Shown: positions 45,588 through 56,398 of the stretch, piece by piece | Layout of the letters: each line of letters opens with the position of its first letter | Numbering within the stretch: the first letter of the stretch is position 1 | Assembly: GCA_024345305.1 (NCBI GenBank) | Contig: BRON01000004.1 | Coordinates: 1,426,001-1,490,000 of the forward strand | Source of the DNA: Mrakia gelida | Taxonomy: Eukaryota > Basidiomycota > Tremellomycetes > Cystofilobasidiales > Mrakiaceae | Length of the DNA: 64,000 nt | Reading direction: 5' to 3' | Program-made: the position numbers and the translations under genes | Notes under the pieces: model-generated | The model's input: only the letters and a program-made list of their open reading frames with translations | Told to the model about the DNA's origin: nothing | The model's database searches: none

Positions 45588-47945
45588 CTAGTTCTTCCGC
45601 AGACCTTGGTAAAGAGGAGCAGCAGCATCCCTAGCCCGCGAAGCAGCAGTAGACTCCTCTACCGGAATGGGAACCCAGCCGTGTGCAATCTGCTCCTCCT
45701 TCATCGTCGAGATCAGAGCGAGCAAGTCATGAACCGCGTCCTCCGAAGTCTGGTGGTGGATAACGATCCGAGGACCTCCGAGAGTGATGGGGTTGGGAAG
45801 GGCGAGAGCTCGAGCGGTGAGGTCGGGGAAGGAGATATTGAGTGGTTTGAGATCGTAGAAGATCTGTTTGGAGAAAAGGGAAGAAGAAGCGACGCGGTTG
45901 AGGAGTCAGTCGATGCGTCGAAACGATTCGCTCCTTCCCGAGAGGTCGAAGGACAGAAGCGAAATAGTCTGCTCACAATGCTGGTCTCAGCCTCAACGAG
46001 CATCCGAGCTCCCAACGCCTTCAAAGCGTTGCTCAGCTTCTTTGCGAGGACGTGAGTCCGCTTGAGCTCCGGGAAGTTGTGAGTGAGAGCGAAGTCGGCT
46101 GCCGATGCGAGTCCACCAGACTGACGAACTCCTCCTCCGAAGAGCTTTCGGAAGTGCTTGGCCTTCTTGATGAAAGCGGCGGGACCGACGAGGACGCTGA
46201 GAAATGAGAGGGAACGGAGAGGATGGAAAGAAAGCGTCAGTTCGAGTTCGAGTTCGCATCGAGATTCGATCGAGGCGACGAAGGTGAAGAGAGGGGAAGA
46301 ATGGAGAGTGACAAATCGAGACGATGAACTCACGATCCGATGGGAGCTCCAAGACCCTTGGACATGCAAAGCGACACCGAGTCGAAAGGATCACACAGCG
46401 TCTTCATCGTCGCAGGCAGAGTCTCGAGGGTCGCTCCGAGTTCAGCGGCGACGTTCCACATCCTGTTCGAAGAGAAAGACGCCAAAGAGACGATCAGTGA
46501 CTCGCTCAAGACGAAGAGAAAGCGTGAAGAGAAGCAGAGACGCGACTCACCGAGCTCCGTCACAGTGCAGAATCAGACCCTCCTCGTGCACTCGCTCTCC
46601 GATCCTGACAATCTCGTCTTGAGGGAAGATGGTTCCGTTCAGCGTGTTCTCCAGAGAAACGATCCGGGTGGGAGCCGAGTGGATGTCGTCTCCAAGAACG
46701 AGGTTGGGTTCGATGTCGTTTTCGAGGGTGAGGTGGTGACCGTTGGCGGGAGGGACAGCTGTTCGAAGAAGAAAGGAGATGGACGAGTGGGAGTAGAAAG
46801 GAGAGCGAGAAAGAGAGGGTGAGTCAGCTTCGGGTCTTTGGTCCCAAGGTCCTCGAAGGGGAGGGAGGGAAGTGCGATCTCGAAAGACGCGTCGAGGAGC
46901 TGAAGCAGGGGACGAACTGGTTGTAGACGCCTGGGAGTGGAACGAGATACCTGGAAGACGCGTAGTAAGAAAGTCAGCATGTTGATTTGACGAAGAAGCA
47001 GGTGAGGGCGCGGGAGGAGCCAGGAGGAAGTGGAAGGGAGGGAGGGGAGGAGGTTTCGAAAGGAGTAGGCTCGGACTGACCTCCGGCTTCGTATTTGTGA
47101 ACGTGAGCTCGGAAATCGCAGCTGTGTAAGTGAAGCAGAGACGAGCACATGTCGAAAAGTCAGCTTTGCGAGTCGTGGCATCTCGATGGGCAAAGAAGAC
47201 GCGTCGAGAACGAGGTACGAACAGGACGGAGTGAGGAGGTTGAAGCAGCCAAGTTCGAAGACCAAGCTGATTGCTGAGGGTTCCAGAAGAGCAGAACATT
47301 CCGGCCTCTTTTCCAGCGAGCTTAGCGACTCGAGCTTCGAGGGCTGAAGTGGTAGGATCCTCGAGGTAAACATCGTCTCCTCGTGTCGCTCGAAGACCGG
47401 CTGCGTGAGAGAGGGGAGGAGAGGAAGGTCAGCTTCTCGCTGTCGACTAGGGATTCCCTACACTTCTCGGTCCCAGCAGCTCTCCATCTGACCTCTTTGT
47501 AGAAGAGAGAGGTCGTGGGACGATGAACATCACGAGGAAAGATGGGGATGAGGTTGAGAGACCGAAGACGAAGACGCTGGAACGAACCGAGAAGCATGGC
47601 ATCGCTGATGACGAAGGAAGGTAGCAGAAGGCCGCAGTCAGTTCGAGTATACAAGGTGGATGGAGATGGGAGTGAAGCTCACCTGGGGATGGTGATCGTA
47701 TCAGCTGAAGCGAAAGGAAACAAGAGGAAAACAGTCGCCGTGAGTCAGAGATCCTGACTGAGCTGACATTTTGAACCTCCCTCCTCCCCTCCTCGTCCGA
47801 GGGAAACGGCCGTCAAAAGTGTGAAAATCTGCTTACTTCTGAAATCCCTAGCAATTGTTCTGAGCTTCTCGACGTTAACAGCTCCTCCGATCTCTGCTGA
47901 GATGGAGTGAGCGTCTGGTGGAGAGAAGAAAGGGATCGAGACCAT
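45588..47945 (-). CDS. GLY1: L-threonine aldolase (PLP-dependent)
   Basis: Cleaves L-threonine or allo-threonine to glycine and acetaldehyde using pyridoxal phosphate. The ATG at 47945 gives MVSIPFFSPPDAHSISAEIG and RTIARDFR, spliced to a small exon with DTITIP, then SDAMLL. Next come GLRATRGDDVYLEDPTTSAL, LAGKEAGMFCSSGTLSNQLG and LRTWLLQPPHSVL. An exon CDFRAHVHKYEAGG follows, then GISFHSQAST, PPANGHHLTLENDIEPN, RIVSLENTLNGTIFPQDEI and GLILHCDGAR (near 46560; the aspartate contacts PLP). The Schiff-base lysine lies in SVSLCMSKGLGAPIGS near 46350. The C-terminal domain has RKLFGGGVRQSGGLASAADF and ends YQGLRKN at 45588. A frame open upstream of the ATG resembles a mitochondrial presequence (SSALLRRSFIAQTRSASLA) but has no ATG; an upstream exon could supply one. 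Confidence 0.9.
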
Positions 47946-49383
47946 CGTGGAAGTTGGGGAGGGGGAGGAGGAGGAGGGAGCGAGCGAAGCTGAACGAGTT
48001 TGAGCGATGAAGGAGCGACGAAGAAGAGCAGACGACGACGCTCGAAGGGAGTTGGAAAGAGGGAACGTCTTGGAAAGAAGGAAGGGGGTGTGGTGGTTGA
48101 GGAGGAGGAAGCAGCAGACGACTTTTTTTCGAGAAGAGAGAAACGAAAGCTGACCTCCCTCCTCCCCAGGGGGTTTATTGGCCACGGAACGCTTCTATCA
48201 TTTGCCATCAGGCCAGCAAAGATTTGCCATCCGACGAGAGCAGAGGGTCAGATGGGGACTTGGACATTTTTTTCGCTATAGCTTTCAGCACCGAGGAGAA
48301 GACAGGGGAGGAGAAGAGTCGGAAGACGAGATCGAACGCGCGGAAACGGAAAAGACTTCGAGCTCACGAACTTCTGACTCATACCTTGATCTGTAAACCT
48401 GAAGCCTTCCCTGGGTACCTAGGAGTGATATCTATCGGACCCAGCTTGACCGGTGTCGCTAGAAAGTTTGTTTCAAAGTCAGTCGCGTGCAGAACACGTG
48501 GCTAGTCGAGAGGGCTGAAAACCTCCCTCCCCCTCGTCGTTCTCTCACCTTCCACCATCGTCTGGGATCAAAACTGGCAAAAAGAGTCAGAAGGACTTCT
48601 TGAGAGGGAAAAGGTCGCTGACCAGATCTGCCGCCTTCTGATCTATCTGAGCCGCTATCTAGATCTAATCAGGATTCGATGTTTGAGCTCACGCGAAAAT
48701 CATCGCACCGAGGAAGGGTCGCACCGAGTTCTCTCTGGGAGACGCGCTCAAACCCGACCTTTGCTTCCCCCCTTTCGAGCTTCGCTGCAACACACCAGAG
48801 CTGGAAGAGAACAAAGTGCTTCTTCGAGGTCGAGCGCGAGCTGAGCGTAGGAAATGGGAGAGACGAAGCTCAAAACGAGGCAGGGCAAGGCGGGCGAGGG
48901 AGGGAGGAGGAGGAGAGGAGGGCGGGACGACGACGCTTCTTCGACGAGCTCACAGGCGCTCTCCCTTCTTCTGGGCTTTCAGATCTCCGCTGTCAGAGAG
49001 TTTTGCACGAGATGAGAAATCTTTACCAAGGCTGGATGAGTTTTTTAGGCCCTCCTCCTGCTCTTTGACGAAAACGAAAAGAACGGCGTCGTCCAGCTCC
49101 CTCCTCCGCTTTTCGTCCCCGTTCTTCTCCTCTGCAAACCACTTCAACTTTTCACCTGGCCAGCGAACGCAGCAAACCCTCGGTGTCCATTTTTTCCTCC
49201 CTCGCGTTCAAGAATATCTTCCGGACCGCTCAATCCCGTCTCGTTCAGCCCGCTGACCTCTTTCTCTTTTTTACTGGCTCCGTTCGAGCTCGTAGCTGGC
49301 TTCTTCTTGTTCAGAGCCCCATTTGGCACCCAACCATCATCTGGTCCTCCCCTCCTCCTTTCCTCTGCTCTTCTCTCCCTGCG
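47946..49383. other. Long divergent intergenic region upstream of aldolase and pectinesterase
   Basis: 1.4 kb between two outward-facing start codons. The aldolase side stays open in frame for a presequence-like stretch (to about 48060). The remainder shows no convincing ORF, RNA gene or repeat. Confidence 0.35.
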
Positions 49384-51577
49384 ATGATACTCCCTCTCGT
49401 CGCGATCGTCTCGGTTCTCCCTCTCCTCACGTCGGCCGCTTCCTCGTTCGCTGCTTGCCAGAAACCGAAGGCACAAGGCTCACGACTCATCGATTGTCCT
49501 TCTGGTACCCTCTTCGTATCCCAGACTGACCCTCAGAGTCAGTATGGAACGATCAACGCTGCTTTAGCGACGTTGTGAGTCTCTCTTCGCTGCTCTTTCC
49601 TTCTCTTCTCTTCCCTCTTCCTTCTTCGTCATTTCTCCGAGCTGACCACTCGGCACTTGTTATCTTGTTTGTGCAGGCCCAACGACAAGTCAGTCTTGCG
49701 CCACTCTCTTCGCGTCGACAACTCTCACGCGTCGCCCGAGCTCATCTTTCGTCTTCTCTCTTTCTCTCTTCCCCAGTTCATCGCAGATCATCCTTATCGA
49801 CGCAGGATCGTATCACGAGGTCATCAACATTACCAGGAAGGGACCTCTGACTCTTCTTGTACGGCTCTTCTCTCGTTTCTGCTCCGCGTCAAGACGAGCG
49901 TCGAGGACTGAAGCTCGCGAAGCTGACTTCTTTCTCTTCTTCGAAACACCCAGGGAGTCACTCAGAGTCCAGGAAACTTCAAGAACAACCTGGTCCATGT
50001 CTGGAACGCTTCGTTCATCAATCAAACGACTCAGACGGCGTGTGAGTCGTCCGCTCTTTCCTTTTCCTTCGCGGCCGCACCTTTTCCTCTGTATCTCTCC
50101 TTTGCTGGGCTCTGATACTCCACCGCAACGACTGCTTCAGCTCAAGACAACGCAGATGCGTCAGTTCTGACCATCTCTCCGAACCGAGCTGCCTCTCTCG
50201 TTGGCTCAGGTCCGACGGGCGCTCCTCTCCAGCCTGAGTTCGGAAGCATCGACTTCAAAGCCTACAACATCGACTTCGCTAATCGAGCTGTGAGTCCACT
50301 TCTTCTTGTCTCCAAATGAGGAGTCCCCCGCGTCGTCTCTTGCGACGAAGCTTCAACGAGCTGACCCAACGCGTCGACCTCTTCGTTCTTCTTTTCGTTC
50401 AGACGTACGCGAACGGAACCGAGGCTCTCACTCAGACCGGACCTGCCGCTGCCCTCAGTGTCTCGTACGCCAACGCATCCTTCTACGGTTCAACCTTTTC
50501 CTCGTACCAAGACACGCTTTACGTTGGCAGGAATGGCAGGTTTGTCTCCATCCTCTTCCTTCCTTCGTCTTCGAACCTCAGACTGACCAGCCTTCCCGCT
50601 CTCTATCTCAGCGCCTACTTCAACGGGGGACAGGTCAAAGGAAGCACCGACTTCGTGAGTCTTCTGCGATCGACAATCGACATCATCGCCTTTCGCTTGT
50701 TGCGTCGTGTCTCTTTCGTTTCGACTCATCCCTTGCTCACTTCTCGTCCTTTCTTTCCTTCTTTCTTTCTTCGATATCAATCTCAGATCTACGGCTTTGG
50801 AACCGCCTGGTTCGAGGAGGTCTCTCTCGCGAGCAGAGGAACCGGAGGAGGACTCGTCGCGTGGAAAGGAAGCACTCAGTGGTGTCCGTCTTTCTTTCAC
50901 GATATCCTTCGATTTCTCTGCTCTGACCTTGCTCATCTGTTTTGGACAGACGGACCCAACACCTTCGGAGCCTACTTCCACAAGGCCAAAATCATCGTCG
51001 CGGACGACGTCGTTCCTGGACTCGATTTGAGTGAGACGCGTTCGAGTTTTCGCTCACCTTCCGTTCCTCGAAGACTGACGCCTCCCTTCTCCTTTCATTC
51101 GTTTCTTGAGCTCACACTCGAGCTCTCGGTCGACCTTGGAACAACCAGAGCCGCGTGATCTACCTCGACTCTCAAATGGTGAGCTCCTTGCTCGACGCTC
51201 GCGGCCTCTGCTGGTTCGCAAACTCAGCTCACGTTCTCTCTCCTTTCCCCCACCAGTCCGACATCGTTCTCCCAGCCGGCTTCATCCAATGGAGTGCTAC
51301 CGATCCTAGAGTCTGTCAGTCCCTCTTCGTCTCTTCTCCCCCCTCGGCCTCGACGCGATGCTGACACTCGCGTCCGTCGCTCTTTCCCCTCTTTCCTTCA
51401 GTCCCCAACGTCACCCTCTTCGCCGAGTACAGTTCCTCTGGGCCCGGTTGGAATGCTTCAGCTCGTAACACAGCTGTCGAGACGATCTTGACCGAAGCTC
51501 AGGCGTCGAAGTACTCCATCGCGAGCGTCTTCGGAGAGGCGAAACCGAAGTGGATCGACTTTGAGACGACGGTTTGA
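49384..51577 (+). CDS. Secreted pectin methylesterase (carbohydrate esterase family 8)
   Basis: Removes methyl groups from plant pectin. The ATG at 49384 starts a signal peptide (MILPLVAIVSVLPLLTSAAS). The right-handed beta-helix motifs follow over about ten short exons: YGTINAALATLP, SQIILIDAGSYHEVINITR, the GPAAALSVSYANASFYGSTF strand, SSYQDTLYVGRNG with the catalytic QDT aspartate near 50510, YFNGGQVKGSTDFIYGFGTA with the second aspartate near 50650-50780, and the substrate-binding arginine in ALGRPWNNQSRVIYLDSQM near 51130. The tail FAEYSSSGPGWNAS and FGEAKPKWIDFETTV ends at 51577. Several Asn-linked glycosylation sequons are present. The catalytic residues are all intact, so an active enzyme is expected. 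A plant-surface lifestyle is suggested by this single gene only. Confidence 0.92.
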
Positions 51578-51796
51578 GGGAAGAGTAGTAGGATCAGGTC
51601 TAGATTGTAGACGGATTGTTGGAAATGAACTGTGGGTCTGTGTCTTCCAATTCTTCAAACAGCAAGGTGGTGAAAGGGACGCTCGAAGGAATGGTTGAAC
51701 GGGGAAGACGCGTCTCGACTCGCTTCCGCTCTCCCCCTTTACGCTCTCTCCAAAACCAAAGCCAGATCAGAAGAACGTACAAGACCATAGAAGATC

Positions 51797-53202
51797 TTAG
51801 AAACTAGCCCATTCCAAACTCCAGAACTCCACCTCTTTTTTCTCGTCGTCCCACCCAGCGATCAAATGAGCCTTCTTCGTCGCCGTTCCCAGTCGTCCCC
51901 ACGCGACGAGCTCCATCGGACGGATCGTTTGCGTTTCGGAGAGGATGGCGGTGGATACGAAGTGGGAGTGGTATCGTAAGGGATCACCTGGAGAGGAAGC
52001 GAAGGAAAGGGAAAGGGAGAGGGAGAGGAGGTGAAGTCAGTTGTTCGTCGCGTTCGCTCGTCTCATTCTTTTTCGCTCCTCGACCAAGCCGCTGGCTAAG
52101 AATCCAATCCACCCAGCACCCAGCATAGTCTCCCTCGCACTCTCCCTCTCGCTACTCCTCCAGCCAGAAATGCTGGCCCACAGCGAGAGCGAACAGCAAC
52201 AAAGTCGGAAACTCGCGACTGACCAGGATAGACGAGGAACCCTCCTCCAAACTTGATCCCCACACCCATGAAGTATCCTCTCTCCCACAGCGCCCTAAAC
52301 ACTCCCGACCTCGCTCTTTCGTCCAAGTTCGAAGGATACGTCCAAACTCCAGCTTCGCGAGCCGCGTCGAGCGTTGTGTAGGTGACCGCCGAAGGGTCGT
52401 AGTAGGGTAGAGGGGAGGAAAGCGATGGAGTTTCGAGCATGTAGGCTTGGGAGAGAGCTATTGGGAGGGTTGCTGTTGCTGGCGAGGAAGATGAAGGGAG
52501 AGGGGTGGCGGTGGTAGTGGTAGGGGAGGAGGGAGTGGGTTGAGGTTGAGGTTGGGATGGAGCGAAGACGTTCGGTTCTTCTCCTGCTGCCTCCTTTGCT
52601 AGACGAAGCTTCTCGGCCTTGTCCCTGATCCTCTTGTTCCTCTTCTCCTTCTGAGCGGGTGTTAACTCCATGACGGCGGACTGGGTGCGACGTTCAGCTT
52701 CGGTCCGAGCGATGTCGGCTTGTTGGGAGTGGATGTCGTCGAGGAGGAGGGAGCGTTCGTGAGCGAGTTGGAAGGAGTTGGGAGGTTGGACAGAGTAGGG
52801 GTCGTCGATGAGGTGAGCGATTCCTGGGAGGCGGAGAGTCGTAGAAAAAGAAAGCAAGGAGGTCAGCTCGAAGTTCGAGGAGACGGAGGGTGAGCTCGAG
52901 CTCGACTTTGCTTCCCCTTCCCCTTCCTCCCTTTGCGCGTGAGCCAGCAACAGCAAAGCAGGGATATGAATAGAAACATCAGACTCACCATTCTCAACGA
53001 GTAGCACGACCTCTTCTGGCATCAAGCTCAGGGGCAGTCCGAGGAAGATGTTCTGCTGGGTGATTCCTGGAAGCGTTCCCGTGAGGGATCCACAGATGTT
53101 GTGCTTGACTCGGAGGGATCGAACATCGTCCACCGACCACACAAGGGCTTTGGAGTTGGAAGTGACGTGAATCGGGATCGTCGAAGGAGAGGGAGGAGCC
53201 AT
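51797..53202 (-). CDS. SEN34: tRNA-splicing endonuclease subunit Sen34
   Basis: Catalytic subunit cutting the 3' splice site of intron-containing tRNA precursors. The ATG at 53202 gives MAPPSPSTIPIHVTSNSKAL, then VWSVDDVRSLRVKHNICGSL and TGTLPGITQQNIFLGLPLSL plus MPEEVVLLVENG, the conserved N-terminal domain. After an intron comes IAHLIDDPYSVQ and a charged helix (AQKEKRNKRIRDKAEKLRLA). A Pro/Thr/Ser linker leads to the nuclease domain: VFRALWERGYFMGVGIKFGG, GFLVYPG, intron, DPLRYHSHF (catalytic His) and TKKAHLIAGW (catalytic Lys near 51860), ending VEFWSLEWASF at 51797. A longer frame to 53298 begins with TTG, so ATG 53202 was chosen. Divergent from RMD1, 318 bases between starts. Confidence 0.92.
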
Positions 53203-53520
53203 GGCGAAGGGAGGGGAAGGGAAGGAGGGAGGTGTTGAGCTCGAGTCAGAAGGAAGGGAGGAGGAGCTGTCGAACGAGTGGGTCAAAGCGTCAGCCAAAG
53301 GTTTCTTCCCGAAGCTTCGAAGCAGAATGACATGAGGCTCACTATAGCGTTCGTCGAGAAGCTGTCAAAAGTTTGAGTCTGGGTTGATGGTCGGTGAGGG
53401 AAGGCGACGGGAAAGCGTCGAGAAGTTTCGGCAGAGCGAACGAAATTCGAGAGCTCAACGTTCCCGGCCGTCCTCCCTCCTTCTTTTCGCTCGCAACCAT
53501 CACACCCTCGTCTTCTCGGC
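53203..53520. other. Divergent promoter region between SEN34 and RMD1-like gene
   Basis: Compact region between two outward-facing start codons. No TATA box seen; it presumably drives both genes. Confidence 0.35.
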
Positions 53521-55451
53521 ATGTTCAGATCTCTAGCCAACACTTCAGCCTCGATCCTCCCCCAAGCTCGAAGGATTCCGATCTCAACCATACGTCTGGC
53601 GAGATCAGCAACCTCAGTCGTTCCTCCTCCTTTTCCCTCCTCCTCCTCCTCCTCCGCTCCGTCTTCTTCCCTTCCTCCCTCCACTCCCTCTCCTACGCCA
53701 ACCTCGCCAACCAACAGACCTCCTCGAAAAGCATCTCTCGACTCCAAGCCTCTTCGATCAGGATCATCCCCTTCAACAACAAGATCCTCCGTTCGAAGCA
53801 TCTTCGCCTTCTCCACCTCTCAAGCTCACGACCTTCATCTCCTCGCCGGAAAACTTCCAAAGGAGGCGAAGAGGGTCTCGACTGGAGGTCAGGGATGGTG
53901 CTGGTGGGTTCCTCTAGGGAGCAAGCATCAGGCTGTTAGTGGTCAAGGGCCTATAGACGAGAAGACGGGGCTCGTCCACTCGGAGGACCTGGGATCGGAC
54001 GAGAACGGAGAGATCTGGATTTTGGAGAATGGAAGGTGAGTGAACGTCCTCGGATCTGGGTCCACTGGTACGGGAGACTGGACGATGAGCGACGAGGAAG
54101 GTGGGCAGACGGAGTTCGACGGGCTGAACGCGAAACTGACTTTCTCTTCCCTTTCTATTCGTCAACAGCTTCGTCTCGTGGGGCCTTGATCGCGATGTCG
54201 CTTGGAAGTGGTGGGTGAATCTCTCGAAGCCAACAGGATTCGAGATTGGGAAGTACTCCAAGATGGAGGACGAGAGCTTGGACTTCTTCGTCGATCCTGC
54301 TGAGTGAGTTCGACTGCTCTCTCTTCTCTATCTTCGCCTCGCTTTGATTGTTTATTCTCGTCGAGAGTCATTACTGACTATGTGTCTCACTATTCCGTCG
54401 TGCCTCTTCGCTCCCAGGCCGACCACTCGTCTTCAGGGTGACACCGTGCTGCTCGCCTCGTCTCAGTCCTCGACTTCGAGTCTCCTCTCCCGATACACCT
54501 TCTCAGAGGCTCTCTCCAGGTCTTCGCAGCTTTCTGTACTCGAAGGTATGTTCCCGACATCTCGTTCCGTACCTCTTCTTCTGACTTACCTCTCGCTGTC
54601 TCTCCGTCACGTCTCCTCGCATCTCCTCCGCCTCCTCGCCAACAGCTCAACTCGCTTCCCTCCTCGGTCGAGTCCAATCGGTACCCGCCTTCCTCGCTAA
54701 GGAAGGGAAAGGACCTTACAAGAGGAAGGAAGTCATCCAGAGGTCAGTCACACCCCCTTCTCGTCGTCTCTTCGTCGCTCAAACGCGTCTCTTCCTTCGC
54801 CCTCGCTGACCTCTCCTTCCTTCCATCTTACAGACTCGGAGAGCTCCTCGTCGTCCGTCAAGGAGTCAACCTGCAAGGTGTTGGAGACATTCCTGAGCTC
54901 TACTGGGACGAGCCGGTTCTGGAAAGTGAGTTGACTTCGACTTCGACCTTGACGCGACGAGCTCGCCTGAGTCCTCCTTTGCAACTTCGAGCTGACCTTC
55001 TTTCTCTTTTAGGCTACTTCACCGGTCTTATGACAGCTCTCGAAGTCCGTCAAAGAGTTCACGATCTCAACACTAAGATCACGCACGCTCAGGAAGTTCA
55101 CGGTTCGTTCTTGCTTTTTCTCTCGTCTTCGTTTGTTCACTCGAACTGACGAAACGTCCCTCGGCTTCCCTCCTTCTTCTTCAGGTATCCTCAAGGACCT
55201 CCTCACCGAGAAGTCCACACACGATATGGAGGTCATCATCATCGCTTTGATTGCTGTTGAGGCTTCTCTCGTTCGTCCCAACTCAATTTCTTCTCCTCGC
55301 CTCCTTTGTCCTCTACTCGCCTCCTCGCTGACCCTCTTGCCTCCTTCTCTGTCGTCCTTCTTAGGCGATCTGGTCCCACTGGGACGGTCTAATGTCAGCG
55401 TTCGGACTCGACGATGGAGAGCAAAAGGAGCAGCTCGCGAGCCAACACTAG
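53521..55451 (+). CDS. RMD1: RMD1/RMND1-type protein (DUF155), probably mitochondrial
   Basis: Family of mitochondrial inner-membrane proteins; the human member RMND1 supports mitochondrial translation. The ATG at 53521 starts a targeting peptide (MFRSLANTSASILPQARRIP, then STIRLARSAT) and a Ser/Pro-rich linker. The DUF155 domain follows: SIFAFSTSQAHDLHLLAG, GSDENGEIWILENG (exon end near 54034), SFVSWGLDRDVAWKWWVNL, SLDFFVDPAE, DTVLLASSQSSTSSLLSRYT, FSEALSRSSQLSVLEAQLAS, LGELLVVRQGVNLQGVGDIP, ELYWDEPVLE, YFTGLMTALEVRQRVHDLN. The C-terminal helix MEVIIIALIAVEASL is followed by AIWSHWDGLMSAFGL, a membrane-anchoring hairpin usual for the family. Eight or so exons; stop at 55451. Domain order and length suit the family. 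Confidence 0.9.
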
Positions 55452-56398
55452 ATCAGCTGCCGTTCGACGCGTCTTTTCACCTCACCACTCTTTACCTCTC
55501 GACCTCGATCTCAACCTCGGATAGCTTCACCCTTCTCCCTTACATACATCTCCCTACTCTTCCATTTCGTTTCTATCTCGCTCAGCACCTCTCTTCCAAT
55601 CCGGTCCGCTCGTTTTTTCTGTTGTAGACGTCTCCTCGACACCTCCCCGCTCTCTTCGTTACCCTTGCTTATGCTCTTTGCACCACTCGTTTCAACCTAC
55701 CACACCCCTTCTTTCCAATTCAATACACCTATGCTTCCAACACAGCCGACTCACAGCGCAGGCACCTCGTCTCCTCTTTTCGTTCTTGCAAAGAGTCTCG
55801 AACACGCGCGCGCGTCTTTCTTCTCACCTGATCTCGTTCCCGCGAGAAGCACACAGCGTCGAGTCGAGGCAGAGGGAACGACATCATAGTAAGTAGCAAG
55901 ACTAGGTTTGAAGTAATGACGAACGAGGTGGGAAAACAGACTGTTAGCGTAGGACTGAGTGAAGGGCGTTTGACTACCAACGAAGGGAACGAACGAAACG
56001 GGGGATGGGTCTCTTAAAGCGATGGGGAAGAAAACATGCTGGTGGGAAGAAAAGATGAAGAGAAAGGCACAGAACGAAGTGAAGTGAAGTGGAATAATGC
56101 AAGAGTGAAGCGAAAGGGAGACGATGCAAAGCGAAAAGCGAAAATGACGAAAGGACGCGTCGAGTTTTTTGAAACGAAACGAAAGATGCAGGGAAAAGAG
56201 AAACGAGTGTGGTTTGTGCGTGTAGCTACAACGAGCGATCGAGGAAAAAGATGAGTTAAGTAGGTAAGGTGAAGAGAGTTCGTGATGGATAACCGAAGAT
56301 GAGAGAGAGAGAGTTCGTGAGGGAGTCCAAGAATCAAGAAAAATCGAAAAGGAGAGATGAGTCCAAAAAGTGATGGGAGGGAAGTTGTGTCCGTTCAT
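55452..56398. other. Intergenic region between convergent genes
   Basis: Presumed 3' UTRs of the RMD1-like gene and the Ser-rich membrane protein gene. A 215-codon open frame on the minus strand (55751-56398) starts with ATG but is a run of Phe/Ser/Leu/His codons from a pyrimidine-rich 3' UTR and shows no motif. GACGCGTC occurs at 55466-55473 and 56154-56161. Confidence 0.4.

Noticed and set aside
55751..56398. 215-codon open frame on the minus strand starting with ATG
   Set aside because: It follows immediately after the stop codon of the Ser-rich membrane protein gene, is built of Phe/Ser/Leu/His codons from a pyrimidine-rich stretch, and shows no motif; best read as 3' UTR.
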